A DNA stretch of 14,454 nt from CAZUCU01 sp964589635 (lineage in GTDB: Bacteria > Patescibacteriota > Minisyncoccia > Phycocordibacterales > JAACPR01), in the NCBI GenBank assembly GCA_964589635.1, contig CAZPRI010000015.1:1-14454 (forward strand). Direction: 5' to 3'. This document shows, piece after piece, positions 1-5,624 of the stretch. Numbering within the stretch: position 1 is the stretch's first letter; every line of letters begins with the position of its first letter. The position numbers were made by a program, and so were the translations under genes. The notes beneath the pieces are model-generated. The model saw only the letters and a list, made by a program, of their open reading frames with translations, had not been told where the DNA came from and did not search any database.

Positions 1-149
1 AGGGGTTCATTTAAGTGAATACAGAGCTCGATACTTTCTTCTAGAATAAAAGAGAAGTAGTCATGAAAGGATACGATAAAGTCCTTGTCATTTGTCTTAC
101 TAACAAGTGTCTCGTATAGAATCCTTTCTTTTGAGAGATTTTGTGCCAT
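1..149 (-). CDS. Partial hypothetical protein (5' end only)
   Basis: This is the N-terminal part of a leftward gene that runs off the left edge; 49 codons are open from the ATG at 149 to base 1. The product begins MAQNLSKERILYETLVSK and continues with mixed acidic, basic and aromatic residues, which looks like a soluble alpha-helical protein. No signal peptide or membrane segment is visible. I do not recognise the family. The start is supported by a -10-like TATACT at 161-156, exactly six bases before the ATG, the same arrangement as the gene at 421. Other frames through this stretch need a start further upstream at 244 and give a less protein-like sequence. There is no Shine-Dalgarno sequence. 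The true length and function cannot be judged from this window. Confidence 0.6.
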   Translation of the reverse strand, partial: MAQNLSKERILYETLVSKTNDKDFIVSFHDYFSFILEESIELCIHLNEP

Positions 150-155
150 ATTCCT

Positions 156-184
156 AGTATACAAAACATCTCAAAAATTGGCAT
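156..184 (-). promoter_or_regulatory. Leaderless promoter of the left-edge gene
   Basis: On the minus strand a TATACT -10 box (161-156) is followed by six bases and then the ATG at 149, placing the expected transcription start on the start codon. Seventeen bases further upstream lies ATGCCA (184-179), a 4/6 match to the -35 consensus. The -35 lies inside the first unit of a 10-bp tandem repeat (178-197). Assignment rests on sequence match and spacing only. Confidence 0.45.
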
Positions 185-197
185 TTGTTGGCATTTG
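178..197. repeat. Perfect 10-bp direct tandem repeat
   Basis: TTGGCATTTG occurs twice back to back (178-187 and 188-197). It overlaps the probable -35 region of the leftward gene, so an operator for a repressor or activator is possible. Two copies of a 10-mer could also be chance slippage; no binding protein can be named. Confidence 0.5.
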
Positions 198-378
198 AGA
201 CCCCGACTCACTTGTCTCAGGGGAGCACTGTTTAAACCCCTCAAAAAGCCTTATACTGCTTGTAGCCGTGGGTACTTAACTCACATGGCCCGCCGAGAAT
301 ATAAAATATCGGATTTGATTAAGATATACTTACTAAGCAGTTTCTTTCAGTATTTATTCTTGTATTTTTGAATACTGA
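196..378. other. Gene-free stretch with several hairpins
   Basis: No convincing gene lies between 150 and 420. The stretch is locally richer in GC than its surroundings from about 196 to 300 and contains several inverted repeats: TGAGAC/GTCTCA (196-201 with 214-219); AGGGG/CCCCT (219-223 with 237-241); GCCGTGGGT pairing with ACTCAC plus GGC (265-273 with 279-289, loop ACTTA, two-base bulge); and an 8-bp perfect pair TCAGTATT/AATACTGA (347-354 with 371-378). No tRNA, tmRNA, SRP or RNase P signature was found. It could be an unrecognised structured RNA, an operator region or a decayed element. No poly-T terminator follows any of the stems. Confidence 0.4.
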
Positions 379-408
379 CAATTAAATTCCAAGAAAAGTA
401 AATTAATA

Positions 409-414
409 TATACT
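409..414 (+). promoter_or_regulatory. -10 box of a leaderless promoter
   Basis: TATACT is followed by exactly six bases and then the ATG at 421, so the transcription start would coincide with the start codon. No Shine-Dalgarno sequence lies between them. The -35 position (386-391, ATTCCA) is a weak match. Confidence 0.5.
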
Positions 415-420
415 ATTCGC

Positions 421-1260
421 ATGTTTAAGAAACTACTAAAAGTAATAGTAATAATTTTTGCCATCATAGGTTTTGGTCTTGTTGGTGTATATTTTGCAGT
501 GAGATTTGGGCTTACAAATACAAGTGGAGTAATAGATCAGCAAAGCGATTCTTTTATTAAAGAAGGAGAAAATAGTTTGAATAACGATGATGTAGAAGAG
601 TATATTGAGCCTCAATTTAAAACATGGAACAGTACATACGAGTGGGAGATTATTAGGAGTGCTTTATTGAAGGATGTCGATGTGATTTATAGGGCTTCTA
701 ATGATTCTGGGGTTTCTTCACGAATAATAGTTTCTCAACTTGTTGTCGAACAACTTCGTCTGTTTTTTTCTGAACGACAGGCGTTTAAAAAATGGTTTGA
801 GCCTTTGAAAATATTAGGAAGTCAGACTCAATTTTCTTGGGGAGTTATGGGAATGAAGGAGGAAACAGCGATTCTCGTCGAACAACATCTAAAAGATAAA
901 AATTCAGAATTTTATTTAGGTGAATCGTATGAAAATATTTTGGATTTTAAAACCGAAGATGTAAAGAAAGAAAGATTCGCACGTATGACAGATCAGGATG
1001 ATCATTATTTTAGTTACTTGTACGCAGGATTATTTATCAAACAAATAATTTCGCAATGGGAAAAAGCGGGTTATGATATTTCAAATTCACCCGAAATTAT
1101 TTCTACAATATATAATCTTGGTTTTTCTAGATCGATTCCAAAAAGTGATCCAAAATCTGGAGGAGCACAGATAGATATCGATGGCATAAATTACAGCTTT
1201 GGATCACTTGGCGGAGAATTTTATTATTCTGCTGAGATGGTTTCTGAGTTTGGTAGATAA
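421..1260 (+). CDS. Membrane-anchored protein of unknown function, possibly lysozyme-like
   Basis: A 279-residue protein with a short basic N-terminus (MFKKLLK), one hydrophobic segment at about residues 8-28 and a large predicted extracytoplasmic part. This is either an uncleaved anchor or a signal peptide. The C-terminal half carries motifs of the kind seen in lysozyme-like or transglycosylase folds: a helix around SQLVVEQL, a SWGVMGM segment where such enzymes often have a GxxQ-type motif, ISTIYNLGF, and a Gly-rich end with YSFGSLGGEFYYS. It has no cysteine. I have seen related C-terminal tails in CPR proteins, but I cannot name a catalytic residue with confidence and the lysozyme idea is inference. 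It appears to be a single-gene transcript from a leaderless promoter; the next gene starts 63 bases later behind its own -10 boxes. A role in cell-wall remodelling would suit the neighbouring pilus genes but is not shown. Confidence 0.75.
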   Translation: MFKKLLKVIVIIFAIIGFGLVGVYFAVRFGLTNTSGVIDQQSDSFIKEGENSLNNDDVEEYIEPQFKTWNSTYEWEIIRSALLKDVDVIYRASNDSGVSSRIIVSQLVVEQLRLFFSERQAFKKWFEPLKILGSQTQFSWGVMGMKEETAILVEQHLKDKNSEFYLGESYENILDFKTEDVKKERFARMTDQDDHYFSYLYAGLFIKQIISQWEKAGYDISNSPEIISTIYNLGFSRSIPKSDPKSGGAQIDIDGINYSFGSLGGEFYYSAEMVSEFGR

Positions 1261-1303
1261 TACTAGAGAAAAGATATAATATAGTAAGTATATAATAAGT
1301 ATT

Positions 1304-1309
1304 TATAAT
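1304..1309 (+). promoter_or_regulatory. -10 box upstream of the DUF805 gene
   Basis: TATAAT ends 14 bases before the ATG at 1324, predicting a leader of about eight bases. Two more TATAAT matches lie upstream (1275-1280 and 1291-1296), so the true start could be earlier. No Shine-Dalgarno sequence is present. Confidence 0.45.
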
Positions 1310-1323
1310 TAACTTAATCAAAT

Positions 1324-1737
1324 ATGCATTGGTATTTAAAAGTATTAAAAAATTACGCAACGTTCAGTGGTAGAGCTCAGAGGAAGGAATTCTTGATATT
1401 TACATTGTTTGTGGTTATTTTCTCAGTTCTCTTGGGTATTATTGATTCTGTATTAGGATTCAATTTTAACGAGATAGGTATTTTAAATACGGTCTTCCTT
1501 TTCCTTATGTTGGTTCCTTCTCTCGCTGTAACAGTAAGAAGATTACATGATACAAATAGAAGTGGTTGGTGGTTATTTATCTCATTGGTACCTATTGTTG
1601 GAGGTCTAATTCTTATTTATTGGGAGGTTAAAAATGGAGACGTAGGAGAAAACAGATTTGGTCCAGATCCAAAAGGCTTTGTGGAGGAGAGAGAAATTGA
1701 TGTAAAAGAGATGGATACTGATTCTTCAGTAGAATAA
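1324..1737 (+). CDS. DUF805 family inner-membrane protein
   Basis: A 137-residue protein matching the DUF805 (YhaH/YhaI-type) family over its full length. The diagnostic motifs are present: the N-terminal W-Y-L-K-V-L start, YATFSGRAQRKEF at residues 11-23, a first hydrophobic hairpin at about 24-45, VPSLAVTVRRLHDTNRSGWW at about 64-83, a further hydrophobic segment at 84-100, and GENRFGPDPKG near 108-118. The acidic tail after residue 119 is an extension that is variable in the family. The family's biochemical role is not established; it is an integral membrane protein. There are no cysteines. It stands alone between two other short genes, each with its own -10 box, so it need not be in an operon with either. 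Confidence 0.92.
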   Translation: MHWYLKVLKNYATFSGRAQRKEFLIFTLFVVIFSVLLGIIDSVLGFNFNEIGILNTVFLFLMLVPSLAVTVRRLHDTNRSGWWLFISLVPIVGGLILIYWEVKNGDVGENRFGPDPKGFVEEREIDVKEMDTDSSVE

Positions 1738-1750
1738 TATTCTAAAATAT

Positions 1751-1759
1751 TGTTATAAT
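1751..1759 (+). promoter_or_regulatory. Extended -10 promoter upstream of the DUF5652 gene
   Basis: TGTTATAAT matches the extended -10 form TGnTATAAT perfectly (TG at 1751-1752, box at 1754-1759). The start codon is 28 bases further on, giving a predicted leader of about 22 bases. A second AT-rich box, TATAAA at 1765-1770, would give a shorter leader. Confidence 0.5.
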
Positions 1760-1787
1760 AAGGATATAAAATTAATTTAAAATTAGC

Positions 1788-2048
1788 ATGTTTGATACAA
1801 GTATATTTGCAGCTGCAGGTTTGGGACTAGGAGTTGTTTTTGCAACTATTGTTTTTTGGTCAATCCTTTGGAAAGGTTTCGCTCTTTGGATTGCTGCAAG
1901 AGAAAAAAATAAAAAATGGTTTATTCCAATGCTTTTCATAAACACTGCCGGAATAGTCGAGATAGTTTATATTTTTGGCTTTTCTAAATGGGGACAAGAA
2001 TTTTTTGAAAAAAGAAGAGAGGCAAAAGAGGAAAAGAAAAAGAAATAA
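1788..2048 (+). CDS. DUF5652 family small membrane protein
   Basis: An 86-residue protein with two hydrophobic helices (about 7-27 and 46-65) and the hallmark pattern of DUF5652: WSILWKGFALWIAAREKNKKWF (residues 24-45, key residues W, WKG, ALW, AAR and WF) followed by INTAGIVEIVYIFGFSK (51-67). The tail from about residue 70 is a charged, Lys/Glu-rich cytoplasmic extension. The family is short, membrane-bound, common in CPR bacteria and some archaea, and of unknown function. The gene ends only two bases from the end of the convergent comF-like gene, so transcription from the two strands must collide or terminate inside the opposite gene. There are no cysteines. Confidence 0.88.
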   Translation: MFDTSIFAAAGLGLGVVFATIVFWSILWKGFALWIAAREKNKKWFIPMLFINTAGIVEIVYIFGFSKWGQEFFEKRREAKEEKKKK

Positions 2049-2050
2049 AA

Positions 2051-2701
2051 TTAGTGTGCAATCGTGAAGCATACTACCTTGGAGGCGCCAGAAGCTAAAA
2101 GCTTCTGGCGCCCTTCATTTAATGTCGCACCGGTTGTGTACACATCATCAATTAAAAATACTAATTTATTTTTAATGTCTGTATCGGAATCATTATTAAA
2201 CTCAAAGGTATTCCTCAAATTTTTCAATCTTTCTTTTTTATTGTTTAGTTCATGTTGCGGTTTTGTCTTTATTTTTTTAAGTAATAATTCAGAAAGATCA
2301 AATACTTCAGGATTTAATTTCGATATTTTGCTAGCAAGCTCTTTTGCTTGATTATAACCTTTGTTTAAGTAGGTTGATTTATGTTGAGGGGTAAAAGTTA
2401 TAGGGATTCGGTAATCAGTGGTGACAATATTTTCATCTAAAAGGTTCATAATTTCTAGGCTAAGTAATTCACTAAAGAGATTTATGGCGTGCTTATTTTT
2501 ATTTTTTTTCAGTTCGTAAATAGCATCTTTTATGAAAGCATCTTTATATAAGAATATTGAATATATGTCACTACTTGAATCCGAGGTGTTTTTTGAGCAA
2601 TTACTGTATATTTTTTCCACAGAAACAGTTCTAAGTATTTTTTCAACCTCGTTTGGAGGAAAAATTAGATCAATTATCAGGTTAAATACTTTTAATAACA
2701 T
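2051..2701 (-). CDS. comF: ComF-like phosphoribosyltransferase-fold protein
   Basis: A 216-residue protein of the ComF/amidophosphoribosyltransferase-like family, associated in other bacteria with DNA uptake during transformation. Visible motifs: LIFPP near residue 12, a PQHKSTYLNKGYNQAKELA segment (about 105-123) matching the family's P..r...RGfNQa..LA pattern, QHELNNKKERLKNLRNTF (about 149-166) matching Q..l....R..N....F, and the phosphoribosyl-pyrophosphate loop LVFLIDDVYTTGATL (about 180-194). The N-terminal zinc ribbon of CxxC pairs found in many ComF proteins is missing: only two unpaired cysteines remain in the protein. It is divergent from pilM, whose pilus could be the DNA-capture arm of the same uptake route; that link is inference. 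The ATG at 2701 lies six bases after a TATCAT -10 box. A 12-bp-arm palindrome lies within its 3' end. Confidence 0.85.
   Translation of the reverse strand: MLLKVFNLIIDLIFPPNEVEKILRTVSVEKIYSNCSKNTSDSSSDIYSIFLYKDAFIKDAIYELKKNKNKHAINLFSELLSLEIMNLLDENIVTTDYRIPITFTPQHKSTYLNKGYNQAKELASKISKLNPEVFDLSELLLKKIKTKPQHELNNKKERLKNLRNTFEFNNDSDTDIKNKLVFLIDDVYTTGATLNEGRQKLLASGASKVVCFTIAH
2084..2112. repeat. 12-bp-arm palindrome inside the comF 3' end
   Basis: GGCGCCAGAAGC (2084-2095) and GCTTCTGGCGCC (2101-2112) are perfect inverted copies around a five-base TAAAA centre. Read on the minus strand it encodes the G-R-Q-K-L-L-A-S-G-A stretch after the phosphoribosyl loop, so it is coding. It is GC-rich in an AT-rich gene and lies just beyond the end of the convergent DUF5652 gene, where a transcription stop for that gene would be expected. 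No U-run follows on either strand, so it is not a standard intrinsic terminator. Confidence 0.7.
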
Positions 2702-2707
2702 TGTTCA

Positions 2708-2713
2708 ATGATA
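2708..2713 (-). promoter_or_regulatory. -10 box of a leaderless comF promoter
   Basis: TATCAT on the minus strand (5/6 match to TATAAT) is followed by TGAACA and then the comF ATG at 2701, exactly the six-base spacing that makes the start codon the transcription start. It overlaps the pilM -10 box on the other strand. Confidence 0.45.
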
Positions 2714-2717
2714 TAAT
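2709..2717 (+). promoter_or_regulatory. Extended -10 promoter of the pilus operon
   Basis: TGATATAAT is a perfect extended -10 (TGnTATAAT). It ends 14 bases before the pilM ATG at 2732, predicting an eight-base leader. No good -35 is present, as expected for an extended -10; that position falls inside the comF coding region. The box itself overlaps the divergent comF -10. Confidence 0.55.
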
Positions 2718-2731
2718 TGATTCAATACTAT

Positions 2732-3856
2732 ATGGCTAATTTTCTTGACAACATTTTTAAAACTTTTTCAAAAAAATCTAAACAGAGTGTGTTAGGGGTT
2801 GATGTTGGTTCTGCATCATTGAAGGTAGTTCAGTTACGAAGAGATAAGGGAAAAGTGATTCTTGAAACCTATGGTGAGATTTCGCTTGGTCCATATGCAG
2901 ACATAGAGATCGGGAGATCGACAAGACTATCTCCTGCAAAAATAGCTGAAGCTTTAGCAGATGTGATGAAGGAGGCAAACGTCTCAACGGTTGATTCTGC
3001 TGTATCTATTCCAATGCGATCGAGTATGGTATCAGTCATAAAATTGCCACAGATGTCAGAAAAACAAATCGCTCAAATGGTACCTATTGAAGCTAGAAAA
3101 TACATTCCAGTTCCTATTCAAGAAGTTACTATTGATTGGTTTATAATTCCAAAGATGGATTCTGATTCTCAGTCGATCCAGAACGAAGAAGGTAAAAAAG
3201 TTCTTGCGACAGAAGTTTTGACTGTTGCAATACATAATGATGTTTTAAATGATTTCAGTAGTTTAGTTACTCAAGCAGGATTGAATACAAGTTTTTTTGA
3301 AATAGAAATGTTTTCAACTGTAAGAGCTGTCATTGACTCATCGGATAATAAGGTACCAATTATATTTTTTGATATGGGCGCATCATCGACTAAGCTATAT
3401 GTTGCAGAAAGAGGGATAGTAAGAGAGTCCCACATTATTAATAAAGGTTCCCAAGACATAACTCTAAATATTTCAAAAGCCTTAAATGTGAATGTAGAGT
3501 ATGCTGAAAAACTAAAGAGAAACTTTGGTAACAATAATACAGAGCAAGATCAAAAAATTGCTGAAGTTGTTGACCTGACCTTGTCACCAGTATTTTCTCA
3601 AGCTAATGCAACTATTCTAAGTTACGGAAGAAGGTACAATAAAACTATTTCAAAAATGATTCTTGTTGGAGGAGGGTGCTTATTAAATGGTCTCATTGAT
3701 AAGGCTAATGAAAAGATAGGTATAAGGGTTGAAAAAGGTAATCCTTTTGAGAGAACTCTGGCTCCTGCATTTTTGCAAGATGTTCTAAAGGAGACTGGGC
3801 TTGCGTTTTCTACTGCAGTTGGTTTGGCTTTAAGGAAGTTGCAAGAGATGGAATAA
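2732..3856 (+). CDS. pilM: Type IV pilus assembly protein PilM
   Basis: A 374-residue actin-like ATPase-fold protein that forms the cytoplasmic ring of the T4P alignment complex and binds the N-terminal tail of PilN. The sequence shows the first phosphate motif VLGVDVGSASLKVVQL (20-35), the conserved SIPMRSS and MVPIEARKYIPVPIQEV region (92-132), the second phosphate motif IIFFDMGASSTKLYV (210-224) and the adenosine motif MILVGGGCLLNGL (309-321). Length is near the family norm. I chose the ATG at 2732: a longer frame is open from a TTG at 2717, but that TTG overlaps the -10 box. It is the first gene of the pilus cluster, transcribed from an extended -10 promoter that overlaps the divergent comF promoter. 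It has one cysteine. Confidence 0.95.
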   Translation: MANFLDNIFKTFSKKSKQSVLGVDVGSASLKVVQLRRDKGKVILETYGEISLGPYADIEIGRSTRLSPAKIAEALADVMKEANVSTVDSAVSIPMRSSMVSVIKLPQMSEKQIAQMVPIEARKYIPVPIQEVTIDWFIIPKMDSDSQSIQNEEGKKVLATEVLTVAIHNDVLNDFSSLVTQAGLNTSFFEIEMFSTVRAVIDSSDNKVPIIFFDMGASSTKLYVAERGIVRESHIINKGSQDITLNISKALNVNVEYAEKLKRNFGNNNTEQDQKIAEVVDLTLSPVFSQANATILSYGRRYNKTISKMILVGGGCLLNGLIDKANEKIGIRVEKGNPFERTLAPAFLQDVLKETGLAFSTAVGLALRKLQEME

Positions 3857-3909
3857 TCTTATAAACATTTTTTATTGATAAGTGGTTTGTTGTTTATATA
3901 AAAGAAGTT

Positions 3910-3915
3910 TATAAT
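3910..3915 (+). promoter_or_regulatory. -10 box upstream of pilN
   Basis: TATAAT ends ten bases before the pilN ATG at 3926, predicting a leader of about four bases. TTGTTG (3887-3892) lies 17 bases upstream as a weak -35. This would let pilN and downstream genes be transcribed independently of pilM across the 69-base gap. Confidence 0.5.
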
Positions 3916-3925
3916 TAAGTAAATT

Positions 3926-4573
3926 ATGGAAGGACAACCAAAAACATCTTTTATACCAAAGACTCCTTTGCAAACACAAACAAGTGGTCCTGTTATTTCA
4001 AAGAGCAAAAAAAGAAAAACAGTTTTTTCTTTTATCGGGGTGATTGTCTTTCTAGCATCAATTGCATCTATTGTTGGTGTTTATTTTTATAAATTCACTT
4101 TAGAAAAGAAAATTGAGGCGCAAGTCGAATCGTTGCAGACAACAAAGGATGAGTTTGATGAAAGATTCATTCAGGATGCAACAAGGTTAAATTCAAGAAT
4201 AACTAACTCATTAAGTTTGTTGCAAAATCATATTTCTCCTTCTTCGATATTCTCTTTGTTGGAAGAATATACATTACAAACAGTATCTTTTGGAAATTTC
4301 TCTTTTGAGGACAATAAGGATGGTCAAATTAAAGTATATGGTTCTGGTGAATCGGCTAGGTTTGAATCAATTGTTCTGCAATCAGATTCATTTGGTGACA
4401 GTGGTTTTATGAGAAATGTTTTGTTTACGGATCTTGAGCCGGATACAGAAAGACAGACTATCCGATTCTCTTTCTCAGCAACGCTGGATCCAAGACTAAT
4501 TCTTTATAGGAATTCTCTCTCAGATTCCTCTGAGGATCAAATTCAGGATGAAGTAATTAATACTGAACAATAA
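3926..4573 (+). CDS. pilN: Type IV pilus assembly protein PilN-like
   Basis: A 215-residue bitopic inner-membrane protein. A cytoplasmic tail of about 32 residues contains SFIPKTPL (8-15), in the position where PilN proteins carry the short motif that docks into PilM; equating the two is inference. A basic patch (SKKRKT) precedes one transmembrane helix (about 33-57), then a probable coiled coil (about 58-100) and a periplasmic-type alpha/beta domain. This topology and the position right after pilM and right before the pilO-like gene identify it as the PilN component. It has no cysteine. The stop codon is followed by one base and the next ATG (TAA-T-ATG), suggesting translational coupling to PilO. 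Sequence divergence from model PilN is high, so the family call rests partly on context. Confidence 0.82.
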   Translation: MEGQPKTSFIPKTPLQTQTSGPVISKSKKRKTVFSFIGVIVFLASIASIVGVYFYKFTLEKKIEAQVESLQTTKDEFDERFIQDATRLNSRITNSLSLLQNHISPSSIFSLLEEYTLQTVSFGNFSFEDNKDGQIKVYGSGESARFESIVLQSDSFGDSGFMRNVLFTDLEPDTERQTIRFSFSATLDPRLILYRNSLSDSSEDQIQDEVINTEQ

Positions 4574-4574
4574 T

Positions 4575-5174
4575 ATGAAAAATCTTACACCAGTGATTTT
4601 AATACTAGTATCAATAGGAATGTTCTTTATTCTTTTTGATCCACGTTATAATGAGGTTAAAGAATTACAGCAGGAAATTCAGGAAAATAATGAAACCTTG
4701 GATCTTGCTAAACAACTTAGAGAAAAGAGGGATATTTTGAGGGATAAGTATAATCAGATTTCTAATGATGAAAAACTAGAACTTCAAAAACTTCTTCCTG
4801 ACACCGTAGATAATGTGAGACTTATTATTGATATTAATAATATTGCTAAAAAGTACGGTATCTTGATTCAAGATATTGCAGTTGCTTCTGATGACGATGA
4901 GATTGATGATAGGACTGGAAAAATTCAATCATTGGATTCTGAATTTGAAGGTATAATAGATGATGTGAATATTGAGTATGCCGACACATCAAAGATTGGA
5001 GTGATTTCATTTTCATTTTCTGCAACTGCCCAGTACACAGTTTTTCTAGAATTTCTGAAGGATCTTGAGGAAGCACTTAGAATCGTGGATATTAGAAGTC
5101 TTGAGATAGAAAGAGATAGTGAAAACATCTTCTATACATATAGAGTTAATTTAGATACATACTGGCTAAAATAA
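4575..5174 (+). CDS. pilO: Type IV pilus assembly protein PilO-like
   Basis: A 199-residue bitopic membrane protein with an N-terminal transmembrane helix (about 5-21) and almost no cytoplasmic tail, followed by a strongly charged heptad-like coiled coil (about 24-62) and a C-terminal ferredoxin-like domain typical of PilO (the TAQYTVFLEFLKDLEEALRIVDI region). PilO pairs with PilN to form the inner-membrane alignment complex that links the PilM ring to the pilus machinery. The start lies one base after the pilN stop, and the next gene again begins one base after its own stop, so pilN, pilO and the following gene look translationally coupled. There is no Shine-Dalgarno sequence and no cysteine. 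Confidence 0.87.
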   Translation: MKNLTPVILILVSIGMFFILFDPRYNEVKELQQEIQENNETLDLAKQLREKRDILRDKYNQISNDEKLELQKLLPDTVDNVRLIIDINNIAKKYGILIQDIAVASDDDEIDDRTGKIQSLDSEFEGIIDDVNIEYADTSKIGVISFSFSATAQYTVFLEFLKDLEEALRIVDIRSLEIERDSENIFYTYRVNLDTYWLK

Positions 5175-5175
5175 T

Positions 5176-5592
5176 ATGACACCAAAATTAAAAAAAATAA
5201 TAATAGTGATCGTTCTACTTGTAATTTCTTTTTTTGTATATTCAAATTTTATTAAAAAAGATAGTCAACCTACAGAATTAATTTCAGGAGCTAGAGGTCT
5301 TACTAGTACAAGGAATTTAGCAGAGATTCAGGTTTTAGGTACTCAGATCACACAAGCCCTGATTCAAATTGAATCCTTAAGTCTTGATAGAGAAATTTTT
5401 AATAATTCTATTTTTAGATCATTGAATGATAGAAGTGAACCTATTGGTTCAGAACCAATAGGTAGATCAAATCCGTTTGCACCTTTGGGTCAGAACTTTT
5501 CTGAGCAATCCTCTGTAACAGATTCAGCAGAAGATGATTCTCTTGAGGAAGTTCAGGTTCAAGATACTACTGATACAGAAACAAATATTTAA
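5176..5592 (+). CDS. PilP-like small pilus accessory protein
   Basis: A 138-residue protein with a short Lys-rich N-terminus, one transmembrane helix (about 7-24), a helical middle and a low-complexity acidic Ser/Asp/Thr-rich tail from about residue 108. The region at 86-104 reads R-S-EPIG-S-EPIGRSNPFAPL: the NPFAP element resembles the N-terminal DPF/NPF-type segment of PilP-like proteins, and the EPIG unit is doubled. It lacks the beta-domain and the lipobox cysteine of classical PilP, consistent with the monoderm-type envelope proposed for CPR. The gene starts one base after pilO stops and is followed by a 32-base gap before pilB. I call it PilP-like from position and the NPF motif; a separate CPR-specific component is equally possible. 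Confidence 0.65.
   Translation: MTPKLKKIIIVIVLLVISFFVYSNFIKKDSQPTELISGARGLTSTRNLAEIQVLGTQITQALIQIESLSLDREIFNNSIFRSLNDRSEPIGSEPIGRSNPFAPLGQNFSEQSSVTDSAEDDSLEEVQVQDTTDTETNI
5439..5463. repeat. 25-bp palindrome encoding the doubled EPIG motif
   Basis: ACCTATTGGTTC (5439-5450) and GAACCAATAGGT (5452-5463) are perfect inverted copies around a single A. It encodes the tandem EPIG-S-EPIG of the PilP-like protein. The two EPIG units use different synonymous codons (CCT-ATT-GGT versus CCA-ATA-GGT), which is what lets the DNA be a palindrome rather than a direct repeat. Confidence 0.7.
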
Positions 5593-5600
5593 GTAGAAAA

Positions 5601-5607
5601 AAGGAGG
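5601..5607 (+). promoter_or_regulatory. Only clear Shine-Dalgarno-like site, long spacing
   Basis: AAGGAGG lies 17 bases upstream of the pilB ATG, much further than the usual 5-10 bases. It is the only strong Shine-Dalgarno-like match in front of any gene in the window. The spacer contains TATATA (5613-5618), which sits six bases before the ATG, the same spacing as the leaderless promoters here, so the site may not be used for pilB translation on every transcript. Confidence 0.5.
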
Positions 5608-5624
5608 TAAAATATATAAAATAA

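Noticed and set aside
41..244. 67-codon minus-strand frame at the left edge
   Set aside because: Overlaps the leftward gene starting at 149 in another frame; that gene has a correctly placed -10 box and a more protein-like sequence.
141..371. 76-codon plus-strand frame in the left intergenic region
   Set aside because: Low-complexity, Cys/Leu-rich translation with no family features; overlaps the start of a better leftward frame and the hairpin cluster.
2084..2112. Standard intrinsic terminator for the DUF5652 gene
   Set aside because: The hairpin is strong but no U-run follows on either strand, so it was listed as a palindrome instead.
2717..2731. TTG start giving PilM five extra residues
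   Set aside because: The TTG overlaps the extended -10 box, so it would lie upstream of the transcript; MANFLDN at 2732 is a better start.
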